DNA of 11,354 nt from Spongospora subterranea (taxonomy: Eukaryota > Endomyxa > Phytomyxea > Plasmodiophorida > Plasmodiophoridae), in contig OUQQ01000638.1 in assembly GCA_900404475.1 (NCBI GenBank), forward strand, positions 1-11,354, given 5' to 3'. Numbering within the stretch: position 1 is the first letter of the stretch; each line of letters opens with the position of its first letter. Made by a program: the position numbers and the translations under genes. Below are positions 1 through 8,190 of the stretch, one piece after another. The notes under the pieces were generated by a model. That model did no database searches and had not been told where the DNA came from. It worked only from the letters and a program-made list of their open reading frames with translations.

Positions 1-72
1 CCCTTAACGAAATCCTCAAAACGTCAGAGAAAGTGCAAGCAAGCGTTGACGTTTTGAGGATTTCGTTAAGGG
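1..72. repeat. Perfect 26-bp inverted repeat (hairpin) at window edge
   Basis: Bases 1-26 are the exact reverse complement of bases 47-72, with a 20-nt spacer at 27-46, so either strand could fold into a long perfect stem-loop. The left arm begins at the first base of the window, so the repeat may continue outside it. Candidates are a foldback or MITE-like element, a hairpin RNA precursor, or an inverted-read or assembly artefact. The sequence alone does not separate these. Confidence 0.9.
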
Positions 73-1964
73 CGTCGTTGGTTTCGCTGCGAGAAACATG
101 GCGGCGTAAAGCCATGGGCGAGGATGGGGAGGGCATGGTGAGTACAGGAGTGGCGATACGATCTAATAAACGGAACAGATTCGAGATGAGACGATTTTTT
201 TCTTCTATGAAGTAAAACTGATTTTGCAAATCATGAGCTTCGTTATGTCCACAGTGAACGATATAGTTGTTCGACTGTCAAATGATCGCTTGGGAGCTAT
301 TGGATATGCGATAAGAGTCGCCTCTGTAGGGACAACTCAACACATCATCATCAACCGTGTTTAAGTGTTTTATTGACTACACGGGAGATCGTACTCAAGC
401 TGGATATGGGCGATTCCATCAAACGGATGGGTTTCGGGCTCGTCTAGCACCTTGGCCCGTCCGACAACAACTCAAGTGGCCGATCAACAAGAACTCTGGT
501 CGAATCCTTCTTTCTGTATTTTATACTGGAAGATTGTCGATCTTAGGATCTGGCTGTTTGCGACTTGTTCTGTATCCGATCGCCCCCTTGTAGCATATCG
601 AACAGATGCAGAGGCGGCAGACCCGGTTCAGGAACGGCGTCATCCTCCGTCCTTGCCGTTGCTGATCCCAACCCAGATTGATCGCTTCTCGCCTTCACTA
701 AACGTAACACTGATTCTAAGTGGCCATCACAAAGAGCATCGTCACCCTTGTTAGGATTCGATTGCCATCAATATTGTGTCACTCAGTTTCAGAATAGCAT
801 TGTCCGGTCCGTTTCATTATCAAAACAAGCTCATACATCAGCCACGACCCTGGAAGTTTACGCCAAACAGCATAAACTTTGTTAACACAATTCTTACCAG
901 CTTTTTTATGAAATTGTGTCCGATGATAGAGGACCTTGACCGTCTGTAATCGTTCCCGCCGGCGAACAGATTGGACTCGCCGCCGCTCCATTGCGGCGTT
1001 TTGTTCCTGTTGGACAATTGTCAGCGCCCGAACGATTTCCTTCCAACAAAAATCAAAATACAAATAACGGCGCTGTTGAACAGCAACGGTGGAACAACAT
1101 CATCCAGAGCCCTTGTGGTTAAGTTTCGAACTGCGTTGTTGAAAATAACGTCACCGATAGGATATTATCAGAAGTATTGAGGCGTATGAAGAGGGACGGC
1201 ATGTAAACGCTCAACGTCCCTGTCGATCCGAAATATACGGCGTCGGGAAGCGGAGCCCGAACCGTCGACCGATTTCGCTGGATCCAGTCGAGACCTTGAC
1301 CGCCCTCCGACACGCCACCCCGCCGCATTGACCTTCAAGGTTTTACAAGCGATGCGGGAACATCGGTTCCGTCTTTATGCAAGGATCGCGACGCTTGTTG
1401 AAATATCTTCAAGATATTTGGGCGGCATCTGATGCACTGCTGCCGCCCTTGCGAGCAAGTCCATTTTGATCAGTATTCCTGTTTGGGAAAACGTCGTTGC
1501 ATTATACTTATCAATCCATAAAGCTCCAACATGTTGATTAATTTGACGAAGTATAATTGTGTTTCAATCTGACGCGATGGCATCGTCTGACAGATCTGCC
1601 ACTGCGATATGGTCGGAGATCAGTGAATATATTTTAGCAAATTATGATGGTGTTCCAGTGGACGCCATGAATAAACATGCCATATGTTTGCCCCCGAGTA
1701 GACGAAATGTTGCCAAGTCAAGTCGACCACGAAGTTTAGGCAACTGTTGGACGGAAGGATGTCGTGGCCGTAATAAGGCGGAGATTGAAGCGGCGTAGGA
1801 AAGCTCGCTTATCAGGCGGAATCTTTATTTGGGGAGTTTGCGTGTTTAGCATAAGACCCAAACAATGGACGGATTGTGACGGGGTTGAAAACCTCTTTTT
1901 TTATTTACAACAAATACGGATTTCGCCTTGAAATAAGAGATCTGTTGCGTTGCGCTTTCGCCAA
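73..1964. other. No recognisable gene (about 1.9 kb)
   Basis: Open frames here are short, at most about 100 codons, scattered over both strands and show no family motif. The longest are a basic frame on the minus strand at 779-1063 and plus-strand frames at 452-754 and 1559-1798. None can be joined to a neighbour through convincing splice sites. Decayed transposon sequence is likely given the reverse-transcriptase relic that follows, but that is inference. Confidence 0.5.
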
Positions 1965-2327
1965 CTAGATCGGGTCTTTGTGACGCAAAAACAAGTCGTC
2001 TGAGTACACGACCGCTTTCACATGCCAATAGCGATTGATGGTGTCGCACAGGGAAGATGTGAGTTCCTGAAAACATGACGGGGCCGATGATAAACCGAAC
2101 GGCAATACGGTATATTCATAGAAGTGATCCTCGAAATGAAAAGGGCAGAATCGAATGAGCTCTGGATGTAGTTTGGACATTCCAATAGCCTTCGCGTTAG
2201 TCGATCTTCGTCTGGAATCCCCCCGGTGCTGTTCTGGCAAGAATCTGTTTGACACGAGTCCACAACACTCGGGCAGATGGTCAATCACGAGATCGTCTGT
2301 GTGACATCGAATAGACTGATCTAGCAC
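1965..2327 (-). pseudogene. Reverse-transcriptase relic of an LTR/DIRS-type retrotransposon
   Basis: This frame of about 120 codons carries the core of a retroelement reverse transcriptase. From about residue 54 it has an HPEL segment, then YEYTVLPFGLSSAP followed by CFQ, and YSDD near residues 108-111, which fits the catalytic (Y/F)xDD motif. The order and spacing are normal for the palm of Ty3/Gypsy or DIRS-type enzymes. LPFGLSSAP is frequent in DIRS-like elements, while the following FQ is more Gypsy-like, so the class is unresolved. The upstream part lacks the first catalytic Asp motif and reads as unrelated sequence, and the frame stops just after RHKDP. No RNase H, integrase, LTR or recombinase is visible nearby. 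It is therefore a truncated, frameshifted copy. The homologous part is roughly 1974-2168. Confidence 0.8.
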
Positions 2328-3298
2328 TCTCCCTTGACCAAATGACTTCTTTCCTGATGTTCAACAGCCCCGTCTATAATGGCACGGCTCAAGGGCGAGT
2401 TTCCGCCTTGGGACATCCAGGTTTGCTGTAGATTTTGAAACGCCCTGGTATTAGTGTTTTTCTAGATGGTCCGTTTCGATTAATTCCTGAACCTTTCGTT
2501 AAGATGGCTGTCATCGTGCCTTATCATGCACACAATGACCTATATATTCCTATACTGTATATGCTATTAAAATTTAAAACAAGTAGTCAATGCAATCCTT
2601 TCCGCTGATGTAAAGCCAGCGTGTGTTTGCTGTTTTCGAAGCTGCTCTAATTGCGGCAATGTTATAGGTTCCTGACTGTTTTGGGTTCCTTTGAACGTTC
2701 TCCTTGATATTTTTTCCAGACGTTTTCCATTGACGTCTGTTGACACGGGCGTTTCCTCCACTGGACGCAAGCTATTCGCAGGAAACCCTTCAACCTGAAC
2801 ATCAACAGCAACATTGAACAAATGCTGATGAGACCTGGTGCCATTGTCTATTTATTCCATGTAATGAATTACAACCTATTTATTCAATCGTTGTTGCACG
2901 CAAACGTCACTGCTTCTGAACCAACGAAGCTGTGAAAATCGCAGAATCCTTCCAATAGTTCCAAAAGATCTGGACATACCCTCCTTCCGATTGGAATGTC
3001 AGTCGCCTGATAGATTCTGAGGAATTGATTATCAACAGGACCAACAATCCTTTGAAATCGTTAATGCACGATGCGACGAAATGTTTGCAACCGCACATCC
3101 AACGTTCATCATTTTGTGGAGAAATTCGCCACGAATCGGTGTGCTAATTGACGCCAATGTACGATTGTCAGCGGGGTAGAGCCCAAGCGCCACCGTACAC
3201 CATTTGTCTCTAACCGATCAATGATGCCGCAAGGGTATAAAGAAGTCAAACGCTCATACGAATCAACATATATCAGTCCCTGATAAAAACGAAAATAA
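2328..3298. other. No recognisable gene (about 1 kb)
   Basis: Only short frames are present, the longest about 84 codons on the minus strand at 2567-2821, and none has recognisable domain motifs. Sequence just upstream of the reverse-transcriptase relic (about 2330-2420, minus strand) may be the decayed N-terminal part of the same element, but no motif proves it. Confidence 0.45.
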
Positions 3299-3728
3299 CT
3301 TGTGATTCGTTGTGTAGAGGCCCAAAGAATAAAAAGTGACCATGATATTGACCTGTTTGATACTTATGCGCCATTTGAAGAATCAACCTATGCAGTAGCA
3401 ATGACAACATGTCATTTATTGGACTCACAACAGCGCATTCCTGAGAACTCTATATTCCAAAGCGGATGTCAATTGTGCTAGTACCGACCTTCCTGGAGTT
3501 TCGTTTAGCTCTATGTCGGCCGTACACACATCGATAATCCCTCCAACGGGGCCGATTTCGCTGAGGGTAAGCGATACCATTCTGGAAGCAACTTTGATGT
3601 TTGACGACGAAAAACGTGACCAAGTGGCGATTGAGTTCGTGACGCATCGCGAAGTTCCAGCAAAATACAAAATTTCGAACTGGGTTAGTACTGATTTCGT
3701 GTTCATCTTAAGATTATATCCCGATTAA
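3299..3728 (+). pseudogene. Two overlapping degraded reading frames, possibly retroelement polyprotein
   Basis: Two stop-bounded plus-strand frames overlap: 3299-3481 (60 codons plus stop) and 3405-3728 (107 codons plus stop). Both have protein-like composition, and a single frameshift would join them. The second holds an ADVNC segment followed about 75 residues later by STDFV. That spacing loosely resembles a retropepsin running from its D(T/S)GA active-site motif to the ILGxDFL region. The catalytic Asp-Thr/Ser-Gly itself is not present. The identification is weak. It could equally be an unrelated decayed host exon or chance open frames. Confidence 0.2.
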
Positions 3729-4110
3729 AATGAGTACCTGTAGATGCCGTTTTGACGATAAAAAGTTTATCGCGACTATTCAGAGCAAGACTACGAACTG
3801 GGCGCTGCACCTACTGTTGTAGAATTGATTGTTAACGAATCCTCGTGCAATTGAAATTCTTCGAACATTTTTTTTTACATGAGAGAACAAACTGTTGTTT
3901 TCCGACGAAAAAAAGATCGCCCAGCATTGAACGTCGCACTCAACTGGTGAACGATGACAAGTTTTTGGGCCTGAGTAGTCATACCGAGAGAAACAAATCT
4001 GTTCAATTGGCAACACAATAATTGATCATGTGAAAACGACCATTCAAATAAGTAATATGAGGAACATGGGCGGGAAACTGAGTACCAATCTTCATTATAT
4101 TAAATACTGT

Positions 4111-4167
4111 ACCTCTTCTGCATTGCAAGTCATGCAATTGTTTATATGGTTCTGATGCAGAAGAGGT
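4111..4167. repeat. Small inverted repeat, 13-bp perfect arms
   Basis: The arms ACCTCTTCTGCAT (4111-4123) and ATGCAGAAGAGGT (4155-4167) are exact reverse complements separated by 31 nt. A short self-complementary stretch lies inside the loop. It could be the tips of a tiny MITE or a short hairpin RNA. Nothing else supports a function. Confidence 0.6.
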
Positions 4168-4438
4168 GTTTAACATGAAGAGGGCAGCCGCAGTGTACTA
4201 GTAAAACAGCAGGAATTGTGTTGTGTGATACTCTCCATATCCAGAAAAAAATGATAAATGAAGCACAACGTAGCTTTACATGCCATTGATTTCAATAAGA
4301 AACCTCATGGCATCTGCCCTGAGCAGAGCCTACCGGTGTCGATTGAATTGGTGGCGAATATCAGGTTCACCGGTAACTGTAAAAGCCAACGGCATCAACA
4401 ATATTTTCTAAAATATTGGTGTCAAAAAGCAGTTATTT

Positions 4439-4639
4439 TTGGAAGGCTCAGACCAACGAAGAACGAAAAAATTACCTTTCTTTTGCGAAGAAGAACGGAA
4501 AATACAAGACTTGAATCCCAATGAACTGAATCAAATCACAAATGACAAAGCAAGAACAATAGATTTGGTGATGAACGATAATTCACTCGTGACTGTCGTT
4601 GTAAGTCCTCCATCAAATACTGTCGTGGTAAAAAACTAA
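4439..4639 (+). pseudogene. Possible LINE (non-LTR) endonuclease relic
   Basis: This frame of about 66 codons has no ATG. It contains NELNQI, then RTIDLVMND, then LVTVVVSPPSN. The order resembles the C-terminal end of the apurinic-type endonuclease of Jockey/CR1-like LINEs, where a short helix is followed by GRxLDLVxTN, a strand, a V-x-PP turn and finally SDH. The usual terminal SDH triad is absent and the frame ends soon after. No reverse transcriptase follows on the plus strand. The recognition rests on one motif cluster only, and it could be a coincidence. Confidence 0.35.
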
Positions 4640-5133
4640 ACTGCTTTGATCCCATGAAAAAAAAATCGAGCCCGATGGCGTCGCTGAGACATCGGGAATT
4701 GCGATTTGCCACGTCATTGTCCTCGTGTGTCGGCCATGACAGTTGCGCTGGTACTGTAACGTTGAAGAACTGTTGAAGACGTTACCGAGGAAACATTGCG
4801 CAGATTTGTGTGGAGACGCGTCAACGTCAGACATTGGTACGCGGGCGCTGAATTCTATCAGCCAGTGACGGACTTGGCTGCTGCCTGTAAGCAAGGAAAG
4901 GTACAGGGAGCCTAGTGGCTCTTTCCCCTCCACATTTTCCAATTGTCATCTTGTAAAGCAAGTGGAGGGCCCGCTGTCGCTCGACGTGGCTTTCTTGAAA
5001 GCGTCACGAGTATTATCAGCGACCGATCCTGACTCTTTGCTATCCAATTGGCATCACATTAGCCCATAGCTGCCTTCCGCTTCCCGTCCCGTTTATCCAA
5101 TTCGTCAGCGCCACCTGATTCGGGTGCTGGCGC
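4640..5133 (+). promoter_or_regulatory. Upstream region and putative 5' UTR of the PHD-finger gene
   Basis: No protein gene is recognised in these 494 bases. The region lies directly upstream of the PHD gene start and holds three CCAAT motifs on the plus strand (4939, 5044 and 5097), the last two in a repeated ATCCAATT context about 53 bp apart. No TATA box is evident. An acceptor-like TTCGTCAG ends at 5108, 25 bases before the ATG. It could be the 3' end of a 5'-UTR intron or, if this is a nematode, a trans-splice site. Promoter function is inferred from position. Confidence 0.3.
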
Positions 5134-8037
5134 ATGTCAACAGCTGTTGGAGTTTCATCAGCAGAGGCGCAGGATCCTGCTCTATCGTCCGACGGAGAGG
5201 ATGCGGGGGACCATGTCGGAAGCTCTGACCAATGGGTGACCCGGTGTATATGCGTCAATAACAGCCAAGTTGTACGTCTTCCTGAAGATTGTTTAAAATA
5301 ATCTCTCATGTTTTCCACGTTAGGAAGGATTTATGATTGAGTGCGAACGCTGCCAAGTTTGGCAACACGGAGATTGCGTTCGGGTAAGTTTCTTACTTCA
5401 TTTCGTGAAATCACACGTGAACTTTGTACTTATACTGCAAAATCATTGGTGGTCGTTATTTCTTTTCAGCATTTCATTGACCACATTGTCGAGACTGATT
5501 ACCCTTGTCTGACAAATCAGGTTGACAAAGGAAAAGTTCCCGATGAATATTTTTGTGAACTCTGTCGACCTGAATTTCATGATGCCCGCGGTTTATGGAC
5601 CGGAGGTGTTAGGGGTCAAAATAACGCCAAACCCTCCGTTGCTCGAGCTAATTCTTCGAAGAAAAAGAAAAGCAAACCTAAAAAGCAATCAAATGTCAGT
5701 TTGGGTTGGGTTTTCTCGCTTCACGTCAGAGTTCAGACACTCTTTTTCGCCCTCTCTTGTTGCTTAATTACTCCCGGGTACTTGAACATAATGGTTGTGA
5801 TCACACCTCTTCTGTTTACTCTTTCCAACTTGGTTTGACATTCTGCTGTCTTGTCGTCGCTTTTTTTTTGTTCTACTTCCCCCTTGTCACAACGGCTGCT
5901 GGTTTTTGTCCCTCAAATTTTTTGATGTGCTGGCCTCGTTTTCTTTGCCGATACGTTTTTGTATGGAGCGTCGCTCAAACCAAGCGTATCCTTTTTCGTT
6001 ACAGAATGGTTTGAACTAGTTTCGTTGTTTCCTTACAGTGTATATGTTATCACCTCACATTTTTTGGTTGTAGACGATTTCTGATGTTCCTGTAACAACG
6101 GGAGAGGGATCGTCCGCAGCAGGAACAGAAGTAGCTGCTGCTTCAGCACTGGCTGCTACTGTTCCAGGTCTCACCAATCAACCTCCATCAGGCAATGGTG
6201 TGGATGATGACTACAGCAAAAATCTCTCAAGGTAACATACCATCGTGTTTTTCGGAAGTCGGCAAACCTGTATCTTCATATCAAAGCTCCGTCATCCACG
6301 GTCGCTGTTATGTTATTCCGGTGTTTGCTTACTTGGCCAGTGCTGACTTTAAATGTCATAGGGAAGAACGAAAGATCGTGAAAATAATGCAGACGATACA
6401 GTTAATGGAAGATAGAGATAAAAAGAGGCGCCGAAGCAAGGGTGGTACGACTCCAGAGAATGTAAGACAGCCTGCTAAAGACGTGGATGCTAGTGAAACA
6501 AAAAGAAGAAGAGCAAGATGTGATTCTGGTTCCAAAGGTATTGTTTAACGAAAATTTGTTTACTCCGTTGATTCAATATCGACATTGCTTATGATCTATA
6601 TATTTGCTACTTTCTTTTGCAGGTTCCGTCGATCAACTGTTTGACAGTTCTTTCATCAGGTCCATTTGATATGTTAGCAGCAACGCTTGGTGGTTACGAC
6701 TTCGAACAACTGAAATCATCGCCCTCATTGCTTAGAAGCCTTTTTCCCGTTAGTCCAATGTACTTAGGATCAAAAGTAAGGATTACTCTTTATGGCTGGA
6801 CTTTTCGCAATATTTGTAGTGATTAACCTTCCTTAATTCAGGTGTTTCTAATGCAGCAAGTGCAAGTTGACTCAAATCCATCTGGTGGCGCGTCTGCACC
6901 CGGTACGCCAACTGGGAACCATCGTGTTGCTCTCAGGCATAGATTTGCCGAACAGTATTTAATGGATCCTCCCCAGCGACCACATTCAGCTGTTAATCGG
7001 TCCGAGTAAATTTTTCCCAGTTTTTTTTTCACTGTTTTAATTTGTTTCATCAGCGATCAAGTCGATAGCGTGTCAAGGAGATCAAGAAGCCGTTCGCCTA
7101 GTTCTGCTGGGAAAAATTTCCACATGTCGGCAAACTCTTCGCCGTATTCGTCTCAGCCAAATTCCCCTTCACCAGCTGGTCCTTCTCTGAACGCAACCGG
7201 AACAGCAGATTCGGTCATTCAGCAGGCACCTGGGTCAATCCAAGTCGCTTCATCACTTTCAGAGCCCCAAGGGCATAATGTTTCGCCACCACCGATTCCG
7301 AGCCTAGCAACACCATTACCTCCGCAACGAGCGGAAGTATGTCTAGGAAATAATGCCATAGTTGTAGCTGAAATTATTCGTTACAGGGAGCAGATCAGGT
7401 TTCTGGAAAACCCCACTTCGATACTATTCCTCGTCTAAGTACAATTCCAAAGCTGGCTAGTTACGGCCCGAGGAATTCTGGTTTGTTTTTAATCAGCTAT
7501 TGTTTTTGTTCCAGTATAATAGCTCTGTTTCTGAATAGATCTCGGAAGTGTCGGATCATTCGCTGTATCACCTCCTAATGCAGGCCCCCATAGGATCCCG
7601 GTGTTCTCTAATATTCCTTCAGGTTTGATGCGGTAATTGTGGGAGTTCCCCAGATATATCTGAGCATTTCATGTTCACGCAGGCCCTCCCCCACCTGGTC
7701 CTGCTGTAGCACCGTTATCCAATTTGTCGGAGTTGATGCGAACCTACATGAACGCTCCTCCCGTGGTGTCAGAAGTTCCTCCATCTTCACAGTTCGATCC
7801 ACCTCGGTTCAAGCCCAATATGGGGGGTTCAATCCCTTCAAGGTAGCATTTCCCCTTTGTCTGGTTTGCAGAAATTTATTTGTTACCTGTTTTAGTTTAC
7901 CTATGGGACCGAGATGGCTTCCTGAACCTCAGCCACATATGCTTTTTCCTCCTCCCACAGGACGCTACATCCAGCCCCCTTTTAGCCGTAGGATGGCGCC
8001 ACCTCCACCATTTTCCTCTAATTCCCAACATCGTTAA
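5134..8037 (+). CDS. PHD-finger protein of the KMT2E(MLL5)/SETD5/UpSET family, lacking a SET domain (12 exons)
   Basis: The assembled exons are 5134-5271, 5324-5383, 5521-5694, 6074-6231, 6362-6537, 6660-6775, 6842-7005, 7054-7336, 7387-7480, 7539-7622, 7683-7842 and 7896-8037. All phases match and give 582 residues. The ATG is the first after an in-frame TGA at 5116. The C4HC3 PHD finger uses C38, C40, C53, C56, H61, C64, C78 and C81. M50 and W59 sit where MLL5 has cage residues for methylated H3K4. A Lys-rich stretch covers 111-124. A SREERK motif begins at 176 and runs into a basic helix to about 203, closely resembling the region after the SET domain in MLL5/SETD5. A second basic patch KRRRAR lies at 224-229, and SRRSRSRSP at 336-344. 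The rest is Ser/Pro-rich with PPPPGP-type runs. The family acts as nuclear chromatin readers linked to SET3/HDAC-type complexes. No SET domain is coded between the PHD finger and the helix, so methyltransferase activity is not expected. Weak points are the GTCAGT donor of intron 3 (5695) and the acceptor choice for exon 6. Confidence 0.88.
5470..5520 (+). other. Optional 17-codon exon extension within the PHD finger (alternative 3' splice site)
   Basis: Intron 2 (5384-5520) contains a strong TCTTTTCAG acceptor ending at 5469. Using it instead of the acceptor at 5520 adds 51 nt, 17 open codons in frame, between C64 and C78 of the PHD finger. The 5520 acceptor gives the 13-residue spacing seen in MLL5, so I take it as the main form. 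The upstream acceptor would lengthen the loop before the last Cys pair to 30 residues. Confidence 0.4.
5695..6073 (+). other. Intron 3 of the PHD gene, at the position where relatives encode SET
   Basis: At 379 nt this is the longest intron of the gene. The 102-codon open frame at 5706-6014 is rich in Leu, Phe and Cys and has none of the SET motifs (no NHS/RRSCxPN-like or GEELxxxY-like segments). Its donor is a weak GTCAGT; another phase-compatible GT follows at 5713. The acceptor at 6073 is TTGGTTGTAG. Confidence 0.6.
6620..6669 (+). other. Cluster of three alternative acceptors at exon 6 of the PHD gene, one leading to a premature stop
   Basis: Three AG acceptors follow the donor at 6538: after 6622 (TTTCTTTTGCAG), 6647 (GTTTGACAG) and 6659 (TTCTTTCATCAG). 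The last two keep the reading frame and differ by four codons. The first has the best pyrimidine tract, but it reads 14 more codons after the junction codon and reaches TGA at 6667-6669. That form would give a protein of about 250 residues that keeps the PHD finger and SREERK helix but loses the whole Ser/Pro-rich tail. Confidence 0.45.
7875..7880 (-). terminator. First canonical AATAAA downstream of RCC2, inside the PHD gene
   Basis: Reading the minus strand past the RCC2 stop (8191-8193), no AATAAA or ATTAAA appears until 7880-7875, which is inside intron 11 of the convergent PHD gene. If used, the RCC2 3' UTR would be about 310-340 nt and antisense to the last PHD exon. A variant hexamer nearer the stop is equally possible. 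Confidence 0.3.
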
Positions 8038-8041
8038 TAAA
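8036..8041 (+). terminator. Poly(A) signal AATAAA overlapping the PHD gene stop codon
   Basis: The end of the coding sequence reads TAATAAATA, so a canonical AATAAA hexamer begins inside the TAA stop. Cleavage 10-30 nt downstream would give an extremely short 3' UTR and end transcription before the RCC2 stop at 8191. It is the only canonical hexamer in the 153 bp between the two stops. Confidence 0.5.
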
Positions 8042-8190
8042 TACGATAAGTTGAAAATTATGATTGAAGAATAGAACCTCCGCGATAAACGGGCAGCTAC
8101 AGGGAACCTCATCATCAACAGACTGCATCAAACATATCAATATGTATCTATCAATCAAAGTTCCATGTGTCAGAACTGATCGCCAAAATA

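Noticed and set aside
779..1063. Basic minus-strand frame, considered as a transposase or LINE linker
   Set aside because: No DDE, helix-turn-helix or zinc-knuckle pattern could be identified. It has ordinary length for a chance frame.
3205..3245. MPQGYKE peptide resembling a retroviral reverse-transcriptase LPQG motif
   Set aside because: The surrounding residues do not fit, there is no downstream (Y/F)xDD, and the frame closes quickly.
3513..3900. Possible internal duplication around FDD(E/D)K ... NW in two plus-strand frames (about 3600 and 3755)
   Set aside because: The similarity is a handful of residues with different spacing and no supporting nucleotide match.
5040..5318. Minus-strand open frame of 92 codons
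   Set aside because: It is antisense to exon 1 of the PHD gene, which has clear zinc-ligand coding and splice phases. The opposite frame shows no motif.
5706..6014. Possible SET-domain or membrane-protein frame inside intron 3 of the PHD gene
   Set aside because: The translation is rich in hydrophobic residues but has no SET motifs, and including it would break the phase needed to reach the SREERK exon.
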